Positions 40,779-49,093 of a stretch of DNA of 64,000 nt are shown here, piece by piece. The translations under genes were made by a program, and so were the position numbers. Under the pieces are notes generated by a model. The model was not told the DNA's origin, made no database searches, and was given only the letters and a program-made list of their open reading frames with translations. Numbering within the stretch: the first letter of the stretch is position 1; each line of letters opens with the position of its first letter. The DNA comes from Chitinophaga cymbidii (GTDB taxonomy: Bacteria > Bacteroidota > Bacteroidia > Chitinophagales > Chitinophagaceae): NCBI RefSeq assembly GCF_007992715.1, contig NZ_BKAU01000005.1, positions 248,001 to 312,000 on the forward strand. The letters are read 5' to 3'.

Positions 40779-42206
40779 ATGAAAATATTCATAACACTAG
40801 CGTCGCAGGAACTGAAAAGACTGTGGAGGGACAGCACTTTCCAGGTACTGGCGGTATTTCTGCTGCTGTTGTCCGGCTACGCCATATTCAGTTCCACGGA
40901 GCAATACGGGCATGCATACACGGAACATCATGCGTTGACCGATACGGCGCGTTACATGCTGCAGCACCAGAAACCAACATCCGCGCATATGGCCGGGCAT
41001 TACGGGCATATCGTATTCAAGCCTGCAACGTTCCTGCAGGCCATCGATCCCGGCGTAAACGCCTATACAGGTACAACGGTAAGGCTGGAAGCGCACCGGC
41101 AGAACGAAGCGGTGTTCATTCCCGCCTCGGGGCAGTCGTCACTCATACGGTTCGGGGAATTTTCATTTGCGATGTTACTGCAGGTGATTTTTCCGCTGCT
41201 GATATTGTTCACCTGCTACCGTTCCATTATTGCCGACCGGCAGAACGGCACGCTCCGGTTACTGCTCTGCCAGGGCGTGAGCATGCGGCAGCTGATAACG
41301 GCCAGGGCCGCCGCTTATATTGCGGTTTACTGGACTTTCCTGCTGCTGGCGGCTCTGGTATATGGCCTGGTATTTTACATGGGACAGCACGAAGCGGGGG
41401 CCGGTGTGCTGCCAAGGGTGTTCCTGCTGGTATTCCTGTACGGATTGTATTACGCGCTGCTGATCGCATTGACCGTTTATTTGTCCGCAAGGGCCAATAG
41501 CCCGTCGGGCCTGCTGGTCGGGTTGCTGGCGGCGTGGTTCATATTCACGGTGATCATTCCCAAAACCGCGGCCAACATTGGGGCGCAGCGAACGCCATTG
41601 CCAACAAGGGTAGCGTTCGACCAATCCATTGCGGACGACCGGAAAGGCGGCATTAATGGTCATGATACCCGTAACGAGCGCTCGCAGCGATTTACAGATT
41701 CGGTATTGCGCGCACACGGTGTTGACAGCGCCAGCCAGCTTCCGGTAAAACTGGGCGGCTTATTGATGCAGGCGGATGAAGATTTCAATAATTATGTTTA
41801 CGATAAGGCCATTACACGCATCAGCAGCATCATCTCGGCACAGAACAGGGTAGGAGCGGTTTCCGGGTTTGCGGACCCTTTCATGGCCGTTAAAAATCTG
41901 TCGATGGCTATCGCGGGTACAGACATGCACCATCATTATGATTTTACAAAAGATGTGGAAGACTACCGGCGGGTGCTGATCCGCGACCTCAACAAGCTGG
42001 ACGCGGCAAGGGTATCGGAGTTTAAAGACAGCAAGGGAAAGCTTACACAGGAGTACTGGGACCAGGTGAAAGACTACCGCTACGAATCCCCTGCGCTTGG
42101 CTGGAGCCTGGCTAATTATATCACCGAGATCATCGCTTTATTCACCTGGATCGTAGCAGTTTGTTTGCTGATCGCACTTACATCCAATAAAATCAGGATT
42201 GCATGA
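40779..42206 (+). CDS. ABC-2-type permease, DUF3526-like (first)
   Basis: 475 residues. The first transmembrane helix (about 22-40, LAVFLLLLSGYAIFSS) is followed by an extracytoplasmic segment, four to five more helices in the middle (LLQVIFPLLILFTCYRSI; YIAVYWTFLLLAALVYGL; LLVGLLAAWFIFTVIIP), a second large extracytoplasmic segment (about 265-440) and a final helix (IIALFTWIVAVCLLIAL). This layout fits the DUF3526 family of ABC-2 permeases, which resemble NosY. The stop overlaps the next start (ATGA), implying a coupled permease pair. Confidence 0.83.
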   Translation: MKIFITLASQELKRLWRDSTFQVLAVFLLLLSGYAIFSSTEQYGHAYTEHHALTDTARYMLQHQKPTSAHMAGHYGHIVFKPATFLQAIDPGVNAYTGTTVRLEAHRQNEAVFIPASGQSSLIRFGEFSFAMLLQVIFPLLILFTCYRSIIADRQNGTLRLLLCQGVSMRQLITARAAAYIAVYWTFLLLAALVYGLVFYMGQHEAGAGVLPRVFLLVFLYGLYYALLIALTVYLSARANSPSGLLVGLLAAWFIFTVIIPKTAANIGAQRTPLPTRVAFDQSIADDRKGGINGHDTRNERSQRFTDSVLRAHGVDSASQLPVKLGGLLMQADEDFNNYVYDKAITRISSIISAQNRVGAVSGFADPFMAVKNLSMAIAGTDMHHHYDFTKDVEDYRRVLIRDLNKLDAARVSEFKDSKGKLTQEYWDQVKDYRYESPALGWSLANYITEIIALFTWIVAVCLLIALTSNKIRIA

Positions 42207-43642
42207 CGAAGTATTTAACTATCTGGAAATACCAGGCGGTATTGCTGCTCAGGAACCGTTTTTTGGTGGCAGGGCTCCTGTTCCTGCTGGTGGCGGGCCT
42301 GTTCGGTGCGCGGTACGGTAAACATTTTGTAAGCCAGCAGGAGGAAATGATCTATGCTGTGGATACATTGCAGCAGCAGAAAACGGCATATGCCATAAAG
42401 GAGATAAAAAGAAGGGATACGGCAACGCTCAGCCTGGAAGAACAGCAGCGGTTCGATGATGTGATGAAGTATTATCAGTCTGCCGTTGCCGGCGCAAAAA
42501 CGGTCGTGTACAGGCCCGGCCCGTTCACATCGCTGTCCATCGGGCAGAAAGACAACTTTCCGTTTTATCATGAAGTGTCCAATAATTTCAGGGGGGCGGA
42601 TATTTATAGTACAACGTCAACGGATATCCAGAACCCGGTTAAATTGCTCGCCGGGAATTTCGATCTCTCGTTCGTGATCATTTACCTGTTCCCGCTGTTC
42701 ATTATTGCGCTGGGGTATAATGTGCTTTCCGGGGAAAAGGAAAACAGCACCTTTACGCTGCTGCGCATCCAGGGCGATGTGAAAAGGGTGCTGCGTCACA
42801 AGTTGGCGTTCCAGGCATCCGTATTGATACTGCTGTCGGTCGTTATCAACCTGGCCGCCTTTGCCATAAACGGTATTTCATTCCGGCAGGAGGCCGTGCA
42901 GATGAGCGCCTGGCTGCTGATCACGGTTATTTACATCGTTTTCTGGTTTTCACTGGTCTATTTCATCGCTTCACTGAACCGTTCCAGTACCACCAATGCC
43001 CTCGTGCTGGGGGGATTGTGGATCATTTTGCTGCTGCTGGTCCCATCTGTCATTCACCGGAACGTATCCGATTCTCATGAAAAGGAACTGGTGCAGACGA
43101 TGTTCAATCAACGGGGTGATTATTCCAAAGCCTATGACCTGGAGCCGGCGCAGCTGGCCGATTCATTCAGCAGCCTCCGGCATCCTTACCCGCTCGCGGC
43201 CATGAAGGATACAGGAGATGGCGCACGGCGTTTTTATGAAGGGTTGATGCGGTCGGAGATACAGATCCGTTTTAATAACAGCATGGGTAAAATGGTAGTG
43301 GAGAGCCAGGCGAAAGAGTATGCGCGCACACTGCGGCTGAACTGGTTGAACCCGGTGTTTGCTGTTCAGAACGCATTCAACCAGGTGGCCGGTTCGGAGA
43401 TAAACAACTACCATCAGTACCTTGCCGCCGCGGAAGCTTACCAGGCGGAGCGCCGCTATTACTTGAACAACATCGCGATACAGGCAAAACCGTTTACGCT
43501 GTCAGACTTTTTGAAAGTGCCGGAATTCGGTTTCCGGCAGTCCGTCGTAAACCTGGCGGAAGCCCTGCGGTTGCTCCTGCCGGTTATTGTCTTAACTTTG
43601 TTACTGATAATAACCGCGTCTTTGCGCCGGGTGATAAAATAA
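42203..43642 (+). CDS. ABC-2-type permease, DUF3526-like (second)
   Basis: 479 residues, with the same topology as the permease before it: helix one (VAGLLFLLVAGLFGAR), an extracytoplasmic part, central helices (FVIIYLFPLFIIALGYNVLS; VLILLSVVINLAAFAING; ALVLGGLWIILLLLVPSV), a long extracytoplasmic part (about 285-450) and a C-terminal helix (LLLPVIVLTLLLIITAS). It overlaps its partner by 4 bases. A sigma-factor gene starts 33 bases after its stop on the same strand and could be partly driven by read-through from this operon. Confidence 0.83.
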   Translation: MTKYLTIWKYQAVLLLRNRFLVAGLLFLLVAGLFGARYGKHFVSQQEEMIYAVDTLQQQKTAYAIKEIKRRDTATLSLEEQQRFDDVMKYYQSAVAGAKTVVYRPGPFTSLSIGQKDNFPFYHEVSNNFRGADIYSTTSTDIQNPVKLLAGNFDLSFVIIYLFPLFIIALGYNVLSGEKENSTFTLLRIQGDVKRVLRHKLAFQASVLILLSVVINLAAFAINGISFRQEAVQMSAWLLITVIYIVFWFSLVYFIASLNRSSTTNALVLGGLWIILLLLVPSVIHRNVSDSHEKELVQTMFNQRGDYSKAYDLEPAQLADSFSSLRHPYPLAAMKDTGDGARRFYEGLMRSEIQIRFNNSMGKMVVESQAKEYARTLRLNWLNPVFAVQNAFNQVAGSEINNYHQYLAAAEAYQAERRYYLNNIAIQAKPFTLSDFLKVPEFGFRQSVVNLAEALRLLLPVIVLTLLLIITASLRRVIK

Positions 43643-43675
43643 TTTATCTTTCAACTAAAGAAGGGGGCCGGGTTA

Positions 43676-44278
43676 ATGAAAGTAACGCTGGAAAATGAAA
43701 TACAGCTATTGGAAGCGCTGGCAAAGGGAGACGAGGCCGCATTCGCGGAATTGTATTACTTCTTTCAGCCCGTTCTGCACACATTCATTTTCCCGCTTAC
43801 CGGATTCTCTAAAGACGAAACGGAGGAGATATTGCAGGACATCTTCCTCAAACTGTGGTTGAGAAAGGAAACGATGGTCATCGTAAAGTCGCTGAAACCA
43901 TATCTTTTCAGGATGGCCAAAAACCGGCTGCTGGACAAGCGCAGGCGTGATGCCCAGGTAACGGGCGCCATTGCCGGCTGGCAGTCTGCGCAGCCCGGCA
44001 CGGAAACAGGCGACGCCATCCGGGAAAAAATGCAGCTGGAAGAATATCATGAACTGGCCCGCAATGCGATAAAAAGACTGACGCCACAGAAACGCAGAAT
44101 CCTTCTGCTGCGAAACGAGCACGGAAGGTCACTCGATGAGATCGCGGCAGAGCTGTCCATGACAAAATTTGCGGTAAAAAAACATTTGTATGAAGCCGTG
44201 AAAACATTGCGCGACCAGCTGCAACATTACAATGGCATCGATATTCCCATCGCGATACTGATCATTATCCATCTTTGA
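43676..44278 (+). CDS. FecI-type ECF RNA polymerase sigma factor
   Basis: 200 residues. Region 2 spans about 25-95 (DETEEILQDIFLKLWLRKE; YLFRMAKNRLLDKRRRD). Region 4 spans about 135-185 (RSLDEIAAELSMTKFAVKKH). The C-terminus is hydrophobic (IDIPIAILIIIHL), as in the sigma factors at 7887 and 52014. It is followed by fecR, susC, susD and tlpA on the same strand. The candidate promoter at 44351-44379 before its own fecR and the near-identical element before tlpA at 37360 suggest that its regulon includes the tlpA pair of the neighbouring SusC/SusD cluster; this is inferred. Confidence 0.92.
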   Translation: MKVTLENEIQLLEALAKGDEAAFAELYYFFQPVLHTFIFPLTGFSKDETEEILQDIFLKLWLRKETMVIVKSLKPYLFRMAKNRLLDKRRRDAQVTGAIAGWQSAQPGTETGDAIREKMQLEEYHELARNAIKRLTPQKRRILLLRNEHGRSLDEIAAELSMTKFAVKKHLYEAVKTLRDQLQHYNGIDIPIAILIIIHL

Positions 44279-44350
44279 TACATCATATCCGGCTTCCCGC
44301 GATCAAATTAAACAGATTACATATTGTTGTGAAATATATTTATCCGCAAG

Positions 44351-44379
44351 GGTATTCTTTTTCACGAAACGCAGTCTTG
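44351..44379 (+). promoter_or_regulatory. ECF-type promoter candidate before fecR (GGTATTC-N16-GTCTTG)
   Basis: GGTATTC (44351-44357) and GTCTTG (44374-44379) are separated by 16 bases, the same as at 37290-37318. It lies 20 bases before the fecR ATG, inside the repeated 73-bp stretch 44319-44391. Confidence 0.55.
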
Positions 44380-44398
44380 TATGTAGAGACCTATCAGT

Positions 44399-45565
44399 AT
44401 GAACCAGGATTATATCAAATCACTTTTGCAGAAATATGCCTCCGGGGATCTTTCCGACCAGGAGCGGGAAATACTGTCTGAGGCCATTCGCACCGCAGAC
44501 GACAAGATATTCCTGGATCTTATGGAAGATCACGAAGAGATCAGCTGGAACGCGGATCGCCGGCGGAATGCCGATGACGCATTTTTGCAGCTTCTGCAGG
44601 ACAAGATAAGCGCAATGGAGGACCCGGTAATGGTAAGGAAAGCTGCCCGGGTCCGATATTGGGCGTTTGCCGCTGGTTTGCTGCTGCTGATACTGGCTGG
44701 TACATGGTTGTACCGGCAGCAACATGCTGGCAATGGCACTGCATATACGCCGGACATTGCCGCTGCCACACCCAAAGCTACGCTGACGCTGGGGGATGGT
44801 TCCATTGTAATGCTCGACAGTGCCGGTAACCGGCTCATACCGCAGGGCGGTACGTCGGTCCGGCAGCAGGGTGGCGTGCTGGTGTACCAGGCCACCGGCA
44901 ATGAGGAGAATGTAAGCATCAACACGCTCTCAACTCCCAGAGGGGGCCAGTTTGCGGTGCAACTGCCCGACGGTTCCCGCGCGTGGTTGAATGCGGCCAG
45001 TTCGCTCCGTTATCCCACGGCATTCAGGGAAGGAGAACGGCGTGTGGAAGTGACGGGGGAAGTATATTTTGAAGTGGCTGCGCAGGCATCGGCCCCCTTC
45101 ATTGTAAAAGTAAAAGATAAGTTGCTGGTGAAAGTGCTCGGCACAAACTTTAATATCAATGCTTATGAAGATGACCGGCAGCTGTATACCACGTTGCTGG
45201 CCGGAAGGGTACAGGTAGATGCCCCGGCTGCAAACAAAAAGATGGAATTGCAGCCGTCACAGCAGGCGGTGTTGACGAAGGATGGAAATCTTGATCTGAA
45301 TAAAGCACCAGACCTGGAGCGGGTGATGGCCTGGAGGAACGGTATATTTTATTTCGAGAATGCTGAATTACGCGAAGTAATGGCGCAGCTTTCCCGCTGG
45401 TATGATGTGGATGTTGAATTCGAGAAGGATGTAAGGAAGCTGTATTTTTCAGGAAAGCTGCAGCGGGGCCTGGGCCTGTCGCAACTATTGAGCGTACTGG
45501 ACATGAGCGGTATCCATTACAGGATAACAGGCAGAAAGATCGTTATTGAATCTGCCGAACGTTAA
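44399..45565 (+). CDS. FecR-family anti-sigma factor
   Basis: 388 residues. A cytoplasmic helical part (1-82) is followed by one transmembrane helix (about 84-104, YWAFAAGLLLLILAGTWLY), a FecR domain (about 178-275, LPDGSRAWLNAASSLRYPTA, GEVYFEVAAQASAPFIVKV) and a C-terminal DUF4974-type domain (about 310-388, RWYDVDVEFEKDVRKLYFSG). It pairs with the sigma factor whose gene ends 120 bases upstream, and with the STN domain of the SusC at 45737. The 171-base gap to susC holds a minus-strand terminator. Confidence 0.93.
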   Translation: MNQDYIKSLLQKYASGDLSDQEREILSEAIRTADDKIFLDLMEDHEEISWNADRRRNADDAFLQLLQDKISAMEDPVMVRKAARVRYWAFAAGLLLLILAGTWLYRQQHAGNGTAYTPDIAAATPKATLTLGDGSIVMLDSAGNRLIPQGGTSVRQQGGVLVYQATGNEENVSINTLSTPRGGQFAVQLPDGSRAWLNAASSLRYPTAFREGERRVEVTGEVYFEVAAQASAPFIVKVKDKLLVKVLGTNFNINAYEDDRQLYTTLLAGRVQVDAPAANKKMELQPSQQAVLTKDGNLDLNKAPDLERVMAWRNGIFYFENAELREVMAQLSRWYDVDVEFEKDVRKLYFSGKLQRGLGLSQLLSVLDMSGIHYRITGRKIVIESAER

Positions 45566-45627
45566 AACATAAAACCAACAGTTGAAATCATGATGTAGCA
45601 GTTTCAGGCTTTATCCCTGTTAATTAC

Positions 45628-45661
45628 AAAAAAACCGGAAGCGATTGGACCCGCTCCCGGT
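45628..45661 (-). terminator. Minus-strand intrinsic terminator in the fecR-susC gap
   Basis: ACCGGAAGCG (45634-45643) pairs with CGCTCCCGGT (45652-45661) with one A-C mismatch and an 8-base loop. The plus-strand A-run 45628-45634 becomes a seven-T tract after the hairpin on the minus strand. A hairpin with the same arms and the same mismatch occurs at 53841-53869. Confidence 0.65.
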
Positions 45662-45723
45662 GAATGTTTGAGTTATCAGTGTCACAACAATCGTCTTACC
45701 TATTATTGATTAACGTCAACCAA
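45628..45723 (-). ncRNA. Candidate cis-antisense RNA to the susC leader
   Basis: A minus-strand TACATTTG box (45737-45730, exact TAnnTTTG) overlaps the susC ATG. The minus-strand tetramer TTTT (45760-45757), one mismatch from TTTG, lies exactly 19 bases upstream of it. Transcription would start near 45723 and end at the terminator T-tract, giving about 96 bases antisense to the susC 5' leader. The position between anti-sigma and susC and the size resemble the DonS-type antisense RNAs of Bacteroides. Expression is not shown. Confidence 0.5.
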
Positions 45724-45736
45724 ACAATGCAAATGT

Positions 45737-48700
45737 ATGCAATGGAATCGTTTTGTAAAAACCGCACCCGGAAAAGGGCGGTGTTCAACCAAAATTTTGC
45801 TCTCCGTGAGACTGACTTTTATTTTAACTATTTGTGCCTGCCTGGAGGTATCGGCCGGGACCTATGGGCAGCAGATCACCCTGTCGGTCAGAAATGCTCC
45901 GCTCAGGCAGGTATTTAACGCAATTGAAAAACAGACGGGGTACCTTGTTTTTTTTAATAACGAGCTGGTCAGGAATGCCCGGCCGGTTACTTTGAATGTA
46001 AAGGATATCGGCCTGGAAGAGTTCTTGCGCCGGAGCCTCAAAGATCAGGACCTTGAATACGGTATTGTAGAAAAAACGATCATTATAAAAAGAGCCTCTC
46101 CTCCGCCAGGGGAACAGGCAGCTCCGGTGATAGCGGAAGCTGTCCGTGTACCCGTCACAGGCGTGGTGAAAGACACCGCCGGTCATCCGCTGCCGGGCGT
46201 GACCATCTCGATCAGGGGAACCAAAAAAGGCACAGCCACCGGAGCGAACGGAAGGTTTTCCATAGATGCCAGTCCCGGTGATGTACTGCTTCTTTCTTTT
46301 ATTGGCTATCAGCCGCGGGAATACGTGGTGGGCAGCGCTTCGGATATTAGTATAGTGCTGCGCGTGGCGGTATCGGGACTGGATGAAACGGTGGTAAAAG
46401 GATATTATACCACCAGCAAACGCCTGAATACCGGGGCTGTAGGTACCGTAAGGGCGGAAACCATCGAAAAGCAGCCCGTTAGCAATGTGCTGACAGCGTT
46501 GATCGGGCAGGTGCCCGGACTGGATATCACGCAGCAAAGCGGTATTCCGGGCAGTAACGTTACCGTCAGGATCAGGGGCACAAACAGTTTAACGGCTGCG
46601 GCAAACGACCCGCTTTACCTGATAGATGGCGTACCTTTTCTATCGAACTCGACCAACACGGTACCCAATAACTTCAGGCAGCAGCCTGGCGGCGGGGCCA
46701 GCCCGTTCAATTCCCTCAACCCGGCAGACATCGAATCGATAGAGATATTAAAAGATGCGGATGCGACCGCTATCTACGGATCAAGAGGCGCCAATGGCGT
46801 TATCCTCATCACCACCAAAAAGGGAAAGGCTGGCGACAGTAAAATTGATGCGAATTTTTCAAAGGGCTTTGGCAAGGTGGCCAGGATGATGGACCTGCTG
46901 GACCGCAGGCAGTACCTGGATATGCGCTATGAAGCATTGAAGAATGATGGCGTGGACATTGGCAGTGCTTCCTATGCGCCCGACCTGCTGCAATGGGACA
47001 CTACGCGCTCTACCGACTGGCAGGACCTCCTGATCGGCAATACCGCTCAATATACCAATGCACAATTGACATTTTCAGGCGGAAGCGCGAATACAAGTTA
47101 TTCGCTTTCCGGTGGTTACTGGAAGGAAACCGCTGTATTTCCCGGCGATTTTGCGGATACAAAGGCATCCGCACGGTTCAGCCTTAATCATACCTCTGCT
47201 GATCAACGCTGGAAGGCGCAGCTGACAGGAACTTTTCTGAAAGAAAAGAATAATCTTTCTCCCAATGATCCAACGCATAATGCGGTTACGCTTCCGCCAT
47301 TGGGTATGGACTTATACCTGCCGGACGGGAAACTGAACTTTGCCGGTACGGCTTTTGCCAATCCGCTGGCCTCCTTGAACCAGCAATATGATGCCCGGAC
47401 CACCAATCTGAACGCCAACTCCCTGATCAGTTACCGCATCCTTAACGGGCTGGAATTTAAAGTGCAGCTGGGCTATTCCAATTTAAGGTACACCTCTTTA
47501 TACACCAATCCCGAGAGCGCTGCGAACCCGGTTTACTTTCTCGGTCCCGCGAACCGTACTGCGGAATATGGCGATCATACCACCGAGACCTGGAACATCG
47601 AACCGCAACTCACCTATGATGTCAGGTTGCTGGGGCAGCCGCTGAAAGTTTTGCTGGGAACCACCTTCCAGCGGAGCACTCAGAAAGGAACACTGGATTA
47701 CGCTTCAGGCTTTATCGATGATGCGCTGCTTGAAAACAAGGGTTCCGCGCAGACGGTTTCCAGCAAAACGGCCTATAGCGATTATAAATATAACGCCCTG
47801 TTTGCCCTCGTCAATTATAACGTAGATGGCAAATATCTGCTCAACCTCACTGCCCGCCGCGATGGATCGAGCCGTTTTGGCCCCGGCAACCGTTTCGGTA
47901 ATTTCGGGGCTGTAGGCGCCGCCTGGATTTTTTCTGAAGAACAGGCGCTTAAAGATGCGCTGCCATTCCTGAGTTTTGGAAAGCTCAGACTTAGTTACGG
48001 GATTACGGGAAGTGATGCTATTTCCAACTATGGGTACATTTCTCTTTATAATTCCACTTCCAGTTACTATCCCTATTACGGCGCTAACGGCATCGGCCTT
48101 CAGCCAGCCAACCTGGCGAACAGCGATTTCAAATGGGAATCCAACAGGAAAGCTGACGTTGCCCTGGAATTGGGATTTTTAAAGGACCGCATACTGCTGA
48201 ACACAAACTTCTACCGCAACCGCTCTTCGAATCAACTGATAGGTTACCCGATTTCGCAGGTATCCGGTTTTTCAAGCGTACCATTTAATTTGCCGGCGGT
48301 AGTGCAGAATACCGGCTGGGAAATAGAATTGAATACCACAAATATAGAGCGGCGGGATTTCTCCTGGACCACAAGCTTCAACATCACGCTTCCGAATAAT
48401 AAACTTATCGATTACCCGGACCTGGCTTCTTCGTCCAATGCGAATACTTACGTGGTTGGGGAGCCTCTTACGATTGTCAAGCTGATACCTACACTGGGCA
48501 TTGATCCCAATACAGGTATCATGCGCTACCGGAACAGGTTTGGCGATACGGTCACCAACATCGCGCTGTTGGGGGTTGCGGACCGTACCGTAGCCGTTAA
48601 CACCGGCAAACAGTTATATGGCGGTTTGCTGAATGCGTTCAGGTACAAGGGCTTTCAACTGGATGTATTTTTCCAGTTCTCAAAAGCCAATGGCATGATC

Positions 48701-49090
48701 TGGAATGTAAACGGCGTATATGTTCCCGGTTACTACGGTAACCTTCCGCAGTATGTGTATGACCGCCGCTGGAAAGGCCCGGGCGACACCGATGCCGCAT
48801 TGAACAAGCTTACGCAAAGCTCAACGTCCGCTGCCTACCTGGCGCGGCCCCGCAATACAGACGAAGCTGCCTATGATAATATATTCTTCGCCCGCCTGAA
48901 AAATGTGGCATTGGCTTACAATTTCCCGCAGGCCTGGTTGAAGAAAGTGAAGATCCAGAACCTGAGGGTTTACGCACAGGGGCAAAACCTCGCCACGTTT
49001 ACCAATTACCTGGGAATGGACCCGGAGAACCAGAGTGCATCTATTGCGCCTATCGCTGTTACGACATTTGGTTTACAAGTAACATTTTAA
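45737..49090 (+). CDS. SusC/RagA-type TonB-dependent transporter with STN domain
   Basis: 1117 residues. The signal peptide core is VRLTFILTICACLEVSAG (about 24-41), followed by an STN domain (about 45-115, LRQVFNAIEKQTGYLVFFNN), a carboxypeptidase-D-like domain (about 132-215), a plug with DADATAIYGSRGANGVILIT, and a barrel with ARRDGSSRFGPGNRFGNFGA. It is close to the SusC at 32365. The N-terminus is uncertain: the ATG at 45737 gives a 23-residue basic extension, a GTG at 45806 would start directly at the signal peptide, and an ATG at 45733 opens another frame. SusD follows after 3 bases. Confidence 0.93.
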   Translation: MQWNRFVKTAPGKGRCSTKILLSVRLTFILTICACLEVSAGTYGQQITLSVRNAPLRQVFNAIEKQTGYLVFFNNELVRNARPVTLNVKDIGLEEFLRRSLKDQDLEYGIVEKTIIIKRASPPPGEQAAPVIAEAVRVPVTGVVKDTAGHPLPGVTISIRGTKKGTATGANGRFSIDASPGDVLLLSFIGYQPREYVVGSASDISIVLRVAVSGLDETVVKGYYTTSKRLNTGAVGTVRAETIEKQPVSNVLTALIGQVPGLDITQQSGIPGSNVTVRIRGTNSLTAAANDPLYLIDGVPFLSNSTNTVPNNFRQQPGGGASPFNSLNPADIESIEILKDADATAIYGSRGANGVILITTKKGKAGDSKIDANFSKGFGKVARMMDLLDRRQYLDMRYEALKNDGVDIGSASYAPDLLQWDTTRSTDWQDLLIGNTAQYTNAQLTFSGGSANTSYSLSGGYWKETAVFPGDFADTKASARFSLNHTSADQRWKAQLTGTFLKEKNNLSPNDPTHNAVTLPPLGMDLYLPDGKLNFAGTAFANPLASLNQQYDARTTNLNANSLISYRILNGLEFKVQLGYSNLRYTSLYTNPESAANPVYFLGPANRTAEYGDHTTETWNIEPQLTYDVRLLGQPLKVLLGTTFQRSTQKGTLDYASGFIDDALLENKGSAQTVSSKTAYSDYKYNALFALVNYNVDGKYLLNLTARRDGSSRFGPGNRFGNFGAVGAAWIFSEEQALKDALPFLSFGKLRLSYGITGSDAISNYGYISLYNSTSSYYPYYGANGIGLQPANLANSDFKWESNRKADVALELGFLKDRILLNTNFYRNRSSNQLIGYPISQVSGFSSVPFNLPAVVQNTGWEIELNTTNIERRDFSWTTSFNITLPNNKLIDYPDLASSSNANTYVVGEPLTIVKLIPTLGIDPNTGIMRYRNRFGDTVTNIALLGVADRTVAVNTGKQLYGGLLNAFRYKGFQLDVFFQFSKANGMIWNVNGVYVPGYYGNLPQYVYDRRWKGPGDTDAALNKLTQSSTSAAYLARPRNTDEAAYDNIFFARLKNVALAYNFPQAWLKKVKIQNLRVYAQGQNLATFTNYLGMDPENQSASIAPIAVTTFGLQVTF

Positions 49091-49093
49091 ACA

